The notes below the pieces were generated by a model. The model searched no databases. It saw nothing but the letters and a program-made list of their open reading frames with translations, and was not told the DNA's origin. A program made the position numbers and the translations under genes. Positions 54,876-64,000 of a stretch of 64,000 nucleotides of DNA are shown here, in pieces. Position 1 is the stretch's first letter, and every line of letters begins with the position of its first letter. The stretch is from Listeria welshimeri serovar 6b str. SLCC5334. Lineage in GTDB: Bacteria; Bacillota; Bacilli; Lactobacillales; Listeriaceae. The stretch covers positions 806,001 to 870,000 of the forward strand of contig NC_008555.1 in assembly GCF_000060285.1 (NCBI RefSeq), read 5' to 3'.

Positions 54876-56597
54876 ATTTTAAAACGCTTTTTTAGTTATT
54901 ATAAACCGTATCGAACACTTTTTATTATTGACTTTGGTTGTGCCGTTTTAGCTGCTATTTTGGAGCTGGCTTTTCCAGTCGCTGTAAATCATGTGATTGA
55001 TACATTACTTCCTGGAAAAGATTTCGGACTTATTATTACTGCTGCTTTAGCTTTGTTATTCTTTTACATACTTAACACTTTTATGCAGTACATTGTCACT
55101 TATTTTGGCCATATGCTTGGTCTTAACATAGAAACGGATATGCGCAGAGATTTATTCAGTCATTTGCAGAAACAACCATTTGGCTTTTATGACAATCAAA
55201 AAACAGGGAAATTGATGTCGCGAATGACGACCGATTTATTTGAAATTGGCGAAGTAGCACACCATGGCCCAGAAGATATTTTCATTTCGATTATGTCCCT
55301 TTTTGGTGCATTTTTCTTAATGTTAAATATTAATGTCAAACTAGCGATATCCACATTTATTTTAGTACCAATTTTGACCGTATTAATTGTGTACTTTAAT
55401 AAGCGTATGACCAAAGTAACGACAGGGATTTTTAAAGACCTAGGAAATTTTAATGCTGGGGTGGAAAATGCTATCAGTGGCGTACGAGTTGTGCAAGCAT
55501 TCGCTAACGAGCCACATGAAAAAGGCAGATTCGCGGTCCTTAATCAAGCTTACCGCAAATCGAAATTGATGTTTTACAAAGTAATGGGTCTAAGTTTTTC
55601 TTTTAACTACTTCTTAATGCGATTAATTAGTTTGTTTGCACTTTTATTTGGTGCTTACTTTACGATAAATGGAGAAATTTCTTACGGAGAATTTGTTGGT
55701 TTTATTTTGCTAACAAATGTTTTTATCCGACCAATTGAGAAAATTAATAATGTTATTGAAAGCTATCCAAAAGGTTTTGCAGGTTTTAAGCGTTTTTTAG
55801 AAGTAATGGATACAGAGCCAGCAATTCAAGATGAAAAAGATGCTAGACCAGCTGGAGAATTCCGTGGCGATATTGCGTATAAACAAGTTTCTTTTGAATA
55901 CAGTGATGGGAAAAATGTCTTAAATCATATTAATCTCTCTATTAAAGCTGGAGAAACTGTCGCATTTGTAGGTCCGAGTGGCGCTGGAAAAACAACGATT
56001 TGTAATCTATTGCCACGTTTTTACGATGTAACTGACGGTGAAATAACAATTGATAACCAAAATATTAAAGATTTCACTTTACCATCTTTACGCGCACAAA
56101 TCGGCGTAGTCCAACAAGATGTCTTTTTATTTTCGGGCACTGTTAGAGAAAATATTGCTTACGGAAAATTAGACGCAAGTGATGAAGAAATTGAGCATGT
56201 CGTAAAACTCGCGCATCTTTCAAAAGTAGTAGAAGAAATGCCAGATGGGCTTGATACCATTATTGGCGAGCGCGGTGTAAAACTTTCCGGTGGACAAAAA
56301 CAACGTCTAGCCATCGCGCGAATGTTTTTGAAGAATCCTCCAATTTTAATTTTAGATGAAGCAACGTCGGCACTTGATACGGAAACAGAACAAGTGATTC
56401 AAGCCTCGCTAGAAGAATTAGCGGAAGGAAGAACCACTCTGATCATCGCTCACAGACTTGCTACTATAAAACACGCCGATCGAATCATTGTTGTAAATGA
56501 AACTGGCATTGCTGAAACAGGAACGCACGATGAACTTTTAACAAAAGAAAATGGCGCATATAAGCGTTTATATGATGCTCAATTTAATACTATTTAA
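54876..56597 (+). CDS. ABC exporter (half-transporter, MsbA/LmrA type), likely ATT start
   Basis: About 573 aa. Six membrane segments (about residues 13-300) precede an ATPase domain with Walker A GPSGAGKTT, signature LSGGQKQR, Walker B ILILDEATS and the H-loop IAHRLAT. The first transmembrane helix (IIDFGCAVLAAILELAFP) starts upstream of the first ATG/TTG that would fit, TTG 54960. In this frame only ATT 54876 follows AAGGGGGG at a good distance (6 bases). So an ATT start, as known for infC, is likely. It probably works as a homodimer; substrate unknown. Confidence 0.85.
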   Translation: MLKRFFSYYKPYRTLFIIDFGCAVLAAILELAFPVAVNHVIDTLLPGKDFGLIITAALALLFFYILNTFMQYIVTYFGHMLGLNIETDMRRDLFSHLQKQPFGFYDNQKTGKLMSRMTTDLFEIGEVAHHGPEDIFISIMSLFGAFFLMLNINVKLAISTFILVPILTVLIVYFNKRMTKVTTGIFKDLGNFNAGVENAISGVRVVQAFANEPHEKGRFAVLNQAYRKSKLMFYKVMGLSFSFNYFLMRLISLFALLFGAYFTINGEISYGEFVGFILLTNVFIRPIEKINNVIESYPKGFAGFKRFLEVMDTEPAIQDEKDARPAGEFRGDIAYKQVSFEYSDGKNVLNHINLSIKAGETVAFVGPSGAGKTTICNLLPRFYDVTDGEITIDNQNIKDFTLPSLRAQIGVVQQDVFLFSGTVRENIAYGKLDASDEEIEHVVKLAHLSKVVEEMPDGLDTIIGERGVKLSGGQKQRLAIARMFLKNPPILILDEATSALDTETEQVIQASLEELAEGRTTLIIAHRLATIKHADRIIVVNETGIAETGTHDELLTKENGAYKRLYDAQFNTI

Positions 56598-56599
56598 TA

Positions 56600-56630
56600 A
56601 AAAAGGGGTTCCAATGTGGAATCCTTTTTT
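56600..56630. terminator. Bidirectional terminator between ABC and MFS genes
   Basis: AAAAGGGGTTCCA/TGGAATCCTTTT with A and T runs; touches the MFS stop codon. Confidence 0.85.
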
Positions 56631-57849
56631 ACTTGGCTAGACGTGTTCTTTTAGAAAGAATGAAAACAGCTGCAATTATTAATATGATGCCCATAACGGC
56701 AGGAGCTGCATGACCTAGCGTAATATAGATTTGTCCTCCGATAATTGGACCAATGATACGTGCTAAAGATTGAATCGCTTGGCTGCCACCTTGAATCCTG
56801 CCTTGTTCGCTTGCACTCGCTGATTTTGAAACCATTCCATTAAAAGAAGGACCAAAAATCGAATCACCGAAACCGAAAATAAACATTCCGATAATAAGTA
56901 ATGGAGCGAATGCGAAAATGGAAGAGGCGGCTATCAATGTGTAACCGATAATCTCTGCAATCATTCCGAAAATAGCAATTTGCTTATCCGTTAATTTGAG
57001 TAATAGTTTAGGCATAATGAATGCTTGAGAAAGAATATCTTGAATACCCATAATTGAAAACATCATCCCTATTAGAACTGGTTTCCAGCTAAAACTATCA
57101 ATCGCGAATTGGGACATAACCGCCTGTAATGAGCCATTTGGGACCCAAATAAAGAAGCCGGAAATAAGTAAGCGACCTAAATTTTTTATGGTCAAAATAT
57201 TTAACAACTGCGAAAAAGGATTGAGTCGCATAAGCGGAATACTTTTTAGACGATGTTCTTTTTTTAAACTTTCAGGCATATAAAAGTAGCCAAACAAAAA
57301 GTTAAGCAAAGTGATGGCTGCCCCGAAGAAGAAAGGCATAGCATAACCAAAATGAGCAATGAATCCACCAAATGCTGGTCCAAGTGCAGCGCCCGCTCCA
57401 GCAGCAGCACTAACCCAACCAAAGTATTTTGTACGATTCTCTTGTGGTGTAATATCAGCAAAAAAAGCAAATAATGTACTAATACTACCACCAGTAATCC
57501 CTTCTATGATTCGACCAAGAAAGAGCACCCAAAGCGCTCCGCCAAGCCCAAAAATAAAGTAACCAATTGCAGAACCAATAAAACAAAGCAGTAGCACTGG
57601 GCGTCTACCAAACCGATCACTCAAAGCTCCAAGTCCAGGTGCTGCGAAGAATACACATAGAGCATAAACCGAGGTTAAAAGTGTTACCATCAAGGCTTGC
57701 TCACTGGAATTATTTACATAAGGTGCGACTAAAAAAGGGACAACAGGCATAATAATACTAAAGCCCATTCCACAAAGGAAAACAGCGATAAGACCGAATA
57801 ATAAAGTTTTTATATCTATTAAAGATGATGTAGTTTTGGATGAAAACAT
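56629..57849 (-). CDS. MFS drug efflux pump of the TetA type
   Basis: A 406-aa transporter with 12 membrane segments. Motif A (GALSDRFGRRPVL) lies between segments 2 and 3, and the motif C-like GAALGPAFGGFIAHFG in segment 5 marks a drug:H+ antiporter. It resembles tetracycline-resistance-type pumps such as lmo0839 (recalled), but substrate cannot be told from sequence. ATAGGAGAATCAC RBS. The MarR gene lies upstream on the same strand. Confidence 0.87.
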   Translation of the reverse strand: MFSSKTTSSLIDIKTLLFGLIAVFLCGMGFSIIMPVVPFLVAPYVNNSSEQALMVTLLTSVYALCVFFAAPGLGALSDRFGRRPVLLLCFIGSAIGYFIFGLGGALWVLFLGRIIEGITGGSISTLFAFFADITPQENRTKYFGWVSAAAGAGAALGPAFGGFIAHFGYAMPFFFGAAITLLNFLFGYFYMPESLKKEHRLKSIPLMRLNPFSQLLNILTIKNLGRLLISGFFIWVPNGSLQAVMSQFAIDSFSWKPVLIGMMFSIMGIQDILSQAFIMPKLLLKLTDKQIAIFGMIAEIIGYTLIAASSIFAFAPLLIIGMFIFGFGDSIFGPSFNGMVSKSASASEQGRIQGGSQAIQSLARIIGPIIGGQIYITLGHAAPAVMGIILIIAAVFILSKRTRLAK

Positions 57850-57940
57850 GTGATTCTCCTATCGAATATATAATTTGTGTCCTAGGAAACATAAATAGCT
57901 TATCTCATTTTTGTTTCCTTGTCAACAAAAATAAAATGAC

Positions 57941-57973
57941 AAAAAAACAACCTGACTAAAAAGTGAGGTTGTT
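57941..57973 (-). terminator. Terminator of the marR-type gene
   Basis: Minus strand ACAACCT/AGGTTGT with T7, before the pump gene. So the regulator and the pump can be separately transcribed. Confidence 0.75.
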
Positions 57974-57980
57974 CGTACTT

Positions 57981-58451
57981 TTATTCAGATTTTGCATTTA
58001 AAACTTTCTTCATCTCAGCATCTAAATGTTGACTATATTTCTCCACAAATTTTAATACTTCCGCATATTGTTCATCCGACACATCGTCAAAAACCACTTT
58101 ATCACGATCGAGAAATTCTTGGTGAAGACTTTCATGAATGTGATTAATTTCTGCTCCTTTATGCGTTAAACGAAAATAAATTTCTTTCTTATTTTCAGGC
58201 TTTTGATAGCTTTCAATATATCCTTTATCAATTAGTTTTTTAGTGATTTTACTAATCGCGCTCTTAGTCATATAAAAAGCTTCTGCAAGTTTAGTTACAT
58301 TAGGATCTTCGCTTTTGGCAATATATTCAATGCAGTGGACTTCAGATGGTTTGTATCCTTCCAGCGCTTTTTCCATTTTTACTTTATTAATCCAAGCAAG
58401 TTTATTAAATAAATCTCTGACGTTTGCCATGACTTGTTCTTTTTTATCCAT
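57981..58451 (-). CDS. MarR-family regulator
   Basis: A 156-aa winged-helix regulator. MTKSAISKITKKLIDKGYIES is the recognition part, followed by the wing (KKEIYFRLTHKGAEI) and dimer helices at both ends. TTAGGAGGACATGGC RBS. It lies 132 bases upstream of the MFS pump gene on the same strand and is divergent from LMCA1, so it is likely to control the pump. Confidence 0.88.
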   Translation of the reverse strand: MDKKEQVMANVRDLFNKLAWINKVKMEKALEGYKPSEVHCIEYIAKSEDPNVTKLAEAFYMTKSAISKITKKLIDKGYIESYQKPENKKEIYFRLTHKGAEINHIHESLHQEFLDRDKVVFDDVSDEQYAEVLKFVEKYSQHLDAEMKKVLNAKSE

Positions 58452-58656
58452 GCCATGTCCTCCTAATCAATCTATCTGGTTGTAGTATAGTCGTTTTTTG
58501 TGTCCGTTTCAACTATTTAATGCCTTTATTGGCTAAAATAGTCTGTTGTAAGCGCTGTTTGTTAAGAGTGTGTAAATTATCAGTGTTATCAATATTATTT
58601 CCTCGTAAAGATTTGTTATACTTAACACATAAACTGATTGGAAGGGGCTGAATTGA

Positions 58657-61305
58657 TTGGAGATATACCGCAAAAGCGCGGCAGAAACATTTGAACAGCT
58701 AGAAGCAACAGAAAAAGGCTTAACAACTAGTGAGGTAACAAAACGACAAGAAAAATACGGTTTTAACGAACTGAAGAATAAAAAGAAAGATCCCATTTGG
58801 AAGCTTTTTCTCGAAACGTTTAAAGATCCAATGGTTATTGTTTTAGTTATTGCAGCATTGGTGCAGTTAGTTTTAGGCGAAGTAGTGGAATCGCTTATTA
58901 TCTTTTTAGTACTTATTGTGAACTCCATTATTAGTGTAGTTCAGACGAGAAAAGCGGAAAGTTCGCTTGACGCTTTACGGGAAATGTCAGCACCTGTGGC
59001 CAAAGTTATTCGTGATGGCTCTAAGCAAAGTATTCATGCGCGTGAACTTGTCCCCGGTGACATTGTTATTTTAGATGCAGGTGATTTTGTCCCAGCAGAC
59101 GGTCGTTTATTCGAAAGTGGCTCATTAAAAATCGACGAAGGTATGCTCACTGGGGAATCGGAGGCTGTCGAAAAATATATTGATACTATTTCAGATGAAG
59201 TGGGGCTCGGCGACCGTGTGAATATGGTGTTTAGTGGATCGCTCGTTGTATATGGTCGCGGGATGTTTGTTGTAACAGGCACGGCGAGTGAAACCGAAAT
59301 TGGTAAAATTGCTGGTCTACTCGAAACCGCAGAAGCGAAACAAACACCACTCCAACGGAAACTAGAATCATTTAGTAAAAAGCTAGGAATAGGTATTTTA
59401 GCGCTCTGTGTACTTATTTTTGCAGTAGAGGCTGGTCGTGTATTACTTGGCGATAGTTCAGCAGATATGGCTACAGCGATTTTAAATGCGTTTATGTTTG
59501 CAGTGGCAGTAGCTGTAGCAGCAATTCCAGAAGCGCTTTCCTCTATCGTCACAATTGTATTGGCAGTTGGAACAAACAAAATGGCGAAACAACATGCGAT
59601 TATAAGAAAGCTTCCCGCAGTGGAAACCCTAGGCTCGACAAGTGTAATTTGTACAGATAAAACCGGTACATTAACGCAAAACAAAATGACTGTTGTTGAT
59701 TACTTTTTACCAGATGGAACAAAAGAAACTTTCCCAGATAGTCCAGAGAACTGGTCAGAAGGTGAGCGTCGTTTGATTCATATTGCGGTGCTTTGTAATG
59801 ATTCAAATATTAATAGTGAAGGTAAAGAACTAGGCGACCCAACCGAAGTAGCACTAATTGCCTTTAGTAATAAAAATAATCAAGATTACAATGAAATTCG
59901 TGAAAAATTCATCCGTGAAGGCGAAATTCCGTTTGATTCTGATAGGAAACTAATGTCAACACTCCACACATTTGGCGAAAATAAAGCAATGCTCACAAAA
60001 GGTGGACCAGATGTGATGTTCGCTCGATGTAGTTATGTGTTCCTTGACGGAGAAGAAAAACCAATGACAGATGAACTTTTAACAAAACTAAAAGAAATAA
60101 ATGAAGAATTCTCGAATCAAGCGCTCCGGGTCCTTGCTTATGGCTATAAACGAATGTCAGCTGATACAACTGAATTAAGGTTAGAAGATGAGCAAGATAT
60201 CGTTCTTGTTGGCTTAACAGCAATGATTGATCCACCACGTGAGGCAGTTTATGCTTCCATTGAGGAATCTAAAAAAGCAGGAATTCGGACAGTCATGATT
60301 ACCGGAGATCATAAAACCACTGCACAAGCTATTGGGCGTGATATTGGCTTAATGGATGCAGATGATATTGCTCTAACCGGACAAGAGTTAGACGCGATGC
60401 CAGAAGAAGAGCTCGACAAAAAATTAGAGCATATTGCTGTCTACGCTCGAGTTTCACCAGAAAATAAAATTCGAATTGTCAAAGCTTGGCAGAAAAAAGG
60501 CAAGATTACGGCAATGACTGGAGATGGTGTGAATGATGCTCCAGCTTTGAAACAAGCCGATATTGGTGTCGCGATGGGTAGCGGAACAGATGTTGCGAAA
60601 GACTCGGCGGCAATGATTTTAACGGATGACAATTTTGTATCCATTGTAGATGCAGTCGGTGTTGGTCGTACCGTTTTTGACAACATTAAAAAATCGATTG
60701 CTTATCTTTTTGCCGGTAATCTTGGTGCGATTATTGCGATTTTATTTGCACTCGTATTTGACTGGATTAACCCGTTCACAGCATTGCAATTGCTATTTAT
60801 CAATTTAGTTAACGATTCCTTGCCAGCAATTGCCCTCGGTATGGAAAAAGCGGAACCTGATGTCATGAAACGTAAACCGAGAGATATTAATGAAGGTATC
60901 TTTGCCGGTGGAACGATGCGTGCGGTCATTAGTCGTGGGGTGTTAATCGGTGTTGCGGTTATTATTTCGCAGTACATTGGTATGCAAATTTCACCAGAAA
61001 TGAGCGTAGCAATGGCCTTTACAACACTGATACTAGCTCGTACACTACAAACATTTGCTGCTCGTTCAAATGTTCAAACCGCATTTGGTGCAGGATTTTT
61101 CAGCAACAAATATGTTATCGGTGCAGTATTACTGTGTTTCGTATTATATGGAATAACAGTTTTACCTGGAGCGCGCGAAATCTTCTCCATACCAGCAACA
61201 TTCGGTCTACATGAATGGTCGATTGCAGCCGGACTAGCCCTTGCAGCAGTTGTGATGATGGAAATTATCAAAGTGATTCAGAATAAATTTTTTAAAGAAG
61301 CGTAA
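58657..61305 (+). CDS. Ca2+-ATPase LMCA1
   Basis: An 882-aa P-type Ca2+ pump that exports Ca2+ in exchange for protons. It agrees nearly throughout with LMCA1 (lmo0841) of L. monocytogenes as I remember it. Motifs: LTGES (actuator), CTDKTGTLTQN (phosphorylated Asp), TGDGVNDAP, IPEALSS in TM4 and INLVNDSLPAIALG in TM6 (site II ligands Asn and Asp). About ten membrane segments. TTG start at 58657 with GAAGGGG upstream. The structure and single-site stoichiometry of LMCA1 are known. Confidence 0.96.
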   Translation: MEIYRKSAAETFEQLEATEKGLTTSEVTKRQEKYGFNELKNKKKDPIWKLFLETFKDPMVIVLVIAALVQLVLGEVVESLIIFLVLIVNSIISVVQTRKAESSLDALREMSAPVAKVIRDGSKQSIHARELVPGDIVILDAGDFVPADGRLFESGSLKIDEGMLTGESEAVEKYIDTISDEVGLGDRVNMVFSGSLVVYGRGMFVVTGTASETEIGKIAGLLETAEAKQTPLQRKLESFSKKLGIGILALCVLIFAVEAGRVLLGDSSADMATAILNAFMFAVAVAVAAIPEALSSIVTIVLAVGTNKMAKQHAIIRKLPAVETLGSTSVICTDKTGTLTQNKMTVVDYFLPDGTKETFPDSPENWSEGERRLIHIAVLCNDSNINSEGKELGDPTEVALIAFSNKNNQDYNEIREKFIREGEIPFDSDRKLMSTLHTFGENKAMLTKGGPDVMFARCSYVFLDGEEKPMTDELLTKLKEINEEFSNQALRVLAYGYKRMSADTTELRLEDEQDIVLVGLTAMIDPPREAVYASIEESKKAGIRTVMITGDHKTTAQAIGRDIGLMDADDIALTGQELDAMPEEELDKKLEHIAVYARVSPENKIRIVKAWQKKGKITAMTGDGVNDAPALKQADIGVAMGSGTDVAKDSAAMILTDDNFVSIVDAVGVGRTVFDNIKKSIAYLFAGNLGAIIAILFALVFDWINPFTALQLLFINLVNDSLPAIALGMEKAEPDVMKRKPRDINEGIFAGGTMRAVISRGVLIGVAVIISQYIGMQISPEMSVAMAFTTLILARTLQTFAARSNVQTAFGAGFFSNKYVIGAVLLCFVLYGITVLPGAREIFSIPATFGLHEWSIAAGLALAAVVMMEIIKVIQNKFFKEA

Positions 61306-61311
61306 GAAAAT

Positions 61312-61346
61312 AGAAATCCCTTTTTAAAAAGGGATTTCTGTTTTTT
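61312..61346 (+). terminator. Terminator after LMCA1
   Basis: AGAAATCCCTTTTT/AAAAAGGGATTTCT perfect arms followed by GTTTTTT. Confidence 0.92.
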
Positions 61347-61492
61347 GTGGAAATGAATATATACTTTATGAGGAAATTACAAAGATTATATATATCAATC
61401 TTCTTATATTTTTGTTTGATACATCAAGTAAGTGGCAGAAAAAATCAAGTTTATCAAGAAGTATTGAAGCTACTCTATAAAATTTGAAAAAA

Positions 61493-63382
61493 TTATAAAT
61501 AACTATCTTTTATTTTTTTTAGTATTTCATCATCTGATATGGAGTTCTCTAAATATTGGTGAGACGGTGCTTTAATGTAGTAGCAAGTATATTTTAAGTT
61601 TAGTTGCTTTGTTAAATCGACTGTTCTAAAACCAATTCGTTTTTCTAACCTATAATTTAATTTTCTATTTGAAATCATAGATAGGAGTTGATGAGATGAA
61701 ATAGGTCCGGTATATAAATCAGAATCAATATTAATACTAATAATTTTCTTAGTATTAGGATTCAAATAGTTATAAGCAGATGATTTTCGATGCATATAAA
61801 GATAATAATTTATTTCATTTGTTATATATATACCATCTAATAAATGCATAGGCTGATATACATTGGAAACTAAAATTTTATAAACTCTATTGAAGGTATC
61901 AATGTTCAATTTGTCTAAAATTTTTTTCTTTTCCTTTTCACTATTCAAAAAGTATTCGACATTTCGGTTGAATTTCTTAACGTACATACTTAACTCTTCT
62001 TGATTTCTGTAAAAATTTCTATGTGACTCAGGTTGTTTTTGGGTCTTTGATTCAATGAAAAATAAATCTTTATCTAATTGAAAGATTAAATCAATCTCAT
62101 AGGAATCACCATTTACAGTCCGTCTTAGATTTGGAATTATAGTATTTATATTTTTTCTTGTGAGCGATTTAATGTGCTCTTCAAAATTTGTTCCTTTTTG
62201 ATTAATATTAGTAGTTTTTTTATCTTCTTCTATTCCAAATTGAGACATAAGAGACTGTGAAATGTCAATAAAAAGTGTCATACTTGGAATACATACGAGT
62301 TCACTAGAAAATGATATTAAAGGTGATGTATACAAATCTTTAGCTTTTTGATTAAATGTCATGTGTTTTAAAAGAGAATTAATATGCATTGCTGAAACAC
62401 CGCCATTCAAAAAAATTGTGTACCACACTTCCATACTATGATGTATTATACTTTCTTTAAAATGGAGGTTTTGTATAAGTTTGAAAGAGTATTCATATAA
62501 ACACCAATAGGAATTAATCCAATCTATTAATGGAATGTCTTTGTACTTTTGAGAAAAATCTTTAGTGTAAAAGTACTCTTCAACCTTATCTACTAAATCT
62601 TTTCTTTTTAAAGTTAGAACTAAGTCTGCACTTTCTGTAAACGAGAAGAAGGTAGACATAGCATCTTTTGCCTGTTTTAAATCTAAAAAAGGGATTTGAC
62701 ACATTAATTTATTTTTCCCAAAATCACCAATTTCATTAATTTGAAGCATGTTACTATTTTCATTTTTAGTAAATTCAATATCACTGTACATCCAAGTTTC
62801 TATAATATTATTAATTGAACGTAACTCTGCTGCAAGAGCTATATGTTCACTAATTAAATGCTTGCCTTTGTAATCTATTTCATTTGTTATAATAAAAGGA
62901 ATTTTCCTTCGAATCATATCTTTTAAAATCATTCCAAAAGACATAATTATACTCTCATTCATATCAGAAAAGTCACTAGCATTTGATCTCTTTTGCAAAT
63001 TAGGGTTCATTCTTTCAATGAAATAAGTATTTATATACTGAGTCAAGTAGAATGGTTGTTTTTGTTTAGGTAATATAGAATAAGTTGATTCCACTTTTTT
63101 CAAAACGTTATCTTTCAAGCTTTTTAAGATAGATATTTCTTGAAAGAAAAAATTAACTTCCTCAGGAAAGAGTGGATATATTTCTTGAATTATAAAATCA
63201 GTTACTTTTTTCATTTGTAATTTATCAGTAAATTTAAAATCATAAGAAATATACATCCCAGAAATTTTTAATGTGCGAAACAATTTTTCAAAATCTTTCA
63301 GGCTTAAAAGATTGTCTAGATAAATTAATAAATTTTCATTGTTTTTTTCGTTTTCAATTTTATGCATATCCCAAAAATCCAT
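61493..63382 (-). CDS. 629-aa protein with PD-(D/E)XK-like nuclease motif, unknown function
   Basis: A large cytoplasmic protein of no family I recognise. A segment near residues 428-450 (EIDLIFQLDKDLFFIESKTQ) has the D-(about 14)-E-x-K layout of restriction-type endonucleases, with a strand pattern to match; it follows NLRRTVNGDSY. The rest is helical. ATG 63382 has AGAGGAAAC upstream. AT-richer than both neighbours and standing alone between LMCA1 and DUF1294, where EGD-e carries another gene (recalled). A defence-type nuclease is possible. Confidence 0.65.
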   Translation of the reverse strand: MDFWDMHKIENEKNNENLLIYLDNLLSLKDFEKLFRTLKISGMYISYDFKFTDKLQMKKVTDFIIQEIYPLFPEEVNFFFQEISILKSLKDNVLKKVESTYSILPKQKQPFYLTQYINTYFIERMNPNLQKRSNASDFSDMNESIIMSFGMILKDMIRRKIPFIITNEIDYKGKHLISEHIALAAELRSINNIIETWMYSDIEFTKNENSNMLQINEIGDFGKNKLMCQIPFLDLKQAKDAMSTFFSFTESADLVLTLKRKDLVDKVEEYFYTKDFSQKYKDIPLIDWINSYWCLYEYSFKLIQNLHFKESIIHHSMEVWYTIFLNGGVSAMHINSLLKHMTFNQKAKDLYTSPLISFSSELVCIPSMTLFIDISQSLMSQFGIEEDKKTTNINQKGTNFEEHIKSLTRKNINTIIPNLRRTVNGDSYEIDLIFQLDKDLFFIESKTQKQPESHRNFYRNQEELSMYVKKFNRNVEYFLNSEKEKKKILDKLNIDTFNRVYKILVSNVYQPMHLLDGIYITNEINYYLYMHRKSSAYNYLNPNTKKIISINIDSDLYTGPISSHQLLSMISNRKLNYRLEKRIGFRTVDLTKQLNLKYTCYYIKAPSHQYLENSISDDEILKKIKDSYL

Positions 63383-63486
63383 ATTGTTTCCTCTTTTCTT
63401 AAGTGAAATTGTGAGCATGTATTTTATAATTACATTTTTATAGCATGTATTAAATATAGAAACTTCAAAATATTAGTCTCTTAGAT

Positions 63487-63744
63487 TTAATACAACCACC
63501 AAATCAAAACCCCGACAGTCCACACCATCGCGAGTGGCACTAAAATTCGGAACTTTGTTTTTTGAGTTTTATGGTGAAAAAGTTGCATCGACATCCAACT
63601 GCCGAATGCACCACCGAGAAATGCCGTAAAAAGAAGTACAGATTCCGGAATACGGTAGGCGTGTTTTATTGCTTTTCGTTTATCAATAGCGAATAATAGG
63701 AACGAAATAAGTGTGATCGCGATTAAATAAATAGTTAAAACCAT
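63487..63744 (-). CDS. DUF1294 membrane protein
   Basis: An 85-aa protein with three hydrophobic segments and the family core FAIDKRKAIKHAYRIPES...GGAFGSWMSMQLFHHKTQK(T)KF. RBS AAAGGGGG on the minus strand. Function unknown. Divergent from ridA. Confidence 0.88.
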   Translation of the reverse strand: MVLTIYLIAITLISFLLFAIDKRKAIKHAYRIPESVLLFTAFLGGAFGSWMSMQLFHHKTQKTKFRILVPLAMVWTVGVLIWWLY

Positions 63745-63824
63745 CAGTAAAACCCCCTTTAAATTGCTAAAACAAACTTAATTGATTAGAATAAAAGCAT
63801 ACCACAAAAGAAAGTAGGGATAAA

Positions 63825-64000
63825 ATGGCAAAAGAAATTATTCAAACCTCGTCAGCACCAAAAGCTCTTGGACCATACTCGCAAGCTGTCAAAGTAAATG
63901 GGTTTATCTTTACATCCGGTCAACTCGGAATTGACCCAGCAACTGGAGAATTAGCAAATGGCGCGACAAAACAAGCAGAGCAAGCTTTTAAAAATCTAGC
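63825..64000 (+). CDS. ridA: RidA-family reactive-intermediate deaminase, cut by the window end
   Basis: The first 58 codons match RidA/YjgF/UK114: IIQTSSAPKALGPYSQAVKVNGFIFTSGQLGIDP. RidA hydrolyses reactive enamine/imine products of PLP enzymes. AAGTAGGG RBS. The C-terminal half with the catalytic Arg lies beyond the window. Confidence 0.93.
   Translation, partial: MAKEIIQTSSAPKALGPYSQAVKVNGFIFTSGQLGIDPATGELANGATKQAEQAFKNL

Noticed and set aside
59034-59684. 216-aa minus-strand frame inside LMCA1
   Set aside because: Antisense shadow of a well-conserved gene without RBS or family features.

Overview
The window is low-GC Firmicute DNA. The right-hand two thirds matches the chromosome of a Listeria of the L. 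monocytogenes group: the Ca2+-ATPase at 58657-61305 is almost the known LMCA1 protein. From memory, the gene order (carbonic anhydrase, HD hydrolase, fructokinase, FabK, P-type ATPase, GNAT, lipoprotein, MerR/aldo-keto reductase, mvaA, nifJ, fbp, AEC permease ... MFS pump, LMCA1, DUF1294, ridA) follows the lmo0811-lmo0844 stretch of strain EGD-e. Locus-tag matches are recall, not a search.

Region 1 (1 to about 22.6 kb) is the right part of an integrative conjugative element (ICE) of the Tn916/ICEBs1 kind; its left end lies outside the window. It starts with the mating-channel operon (TcpC/ConB, ConC, TcpE/ConD, the VirB4-type ATPase, the VirB6-like ConG, the CwlT-like hydrolase). It ends with Tn916-type regulatory genes (Orf7-like sigma factor, Orf8-like protein), a DUF3173 protein and a tyrosine integrase. 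Between these lies about 12 kb of surface-protein cargo instead of antibiotic resistance: an Mga-like regulator translationally coupled to a serine recombinase, a broken BspA-LRR/Big_3 adhesin gene with 219-bp repeats, an AgrA/AgrC-like two-component system, and a WxL locus (LPXTG protein, two small WxL proteins, DUF916/DUF3324 protein, L-type-lectin WxL protein). A decayed 3' end of a Big_3/LPXTG gene follows, which may be the lost end of the broken adhesin.

Region 2 (22.65-28.5 kb) is a sugar-phosphate operon: a divergent, frameshifted RpiR repressor, then LacC-type kinase, LacD-type aldolase, a DhaK-like protein lacking both catalytic histidines, a YczE-type membrane protein, DhaL and DhaM. 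No classical transporter is present. Candidate operators and cre sites lie in the divergent promoter region.

Region 3 (28.8-48.9 kb) is housekeeping: CO2 hydration, a (p)ppGpp-hydrolase-like protein, fructokinase with a strong cre site, fatty-acid synthesis (FabK), Ca2+-type ATPase, an aldo-keto reductase under a MerR operator with a 19-bp spacer, HMG-CoA reductase, pyruvate:ferredoxin oxidoreductase, class III FBPase and an AEC permease.

Region 4 (49-54.4 kb) is variable: an orphan IS3-type OrfA, a putative orphan immunity gene, and a type VII secretion LXG toxin operon (DUF3130/TIGR04197 and DUF3958 targeting partners, LXG toxin, immunity candidate), followed by a silent copy of the toxin linker. 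Region 5 (54.3-64 kb) holds psiE, an ABC exporter that seems to start at ATT, an MFS pump with its MarR regulator, LMCA1, an unrecognised 629-aa protein with a PD-(D/E)XK-like nuclease motif, a DUF1294 protein and the start of ridA.
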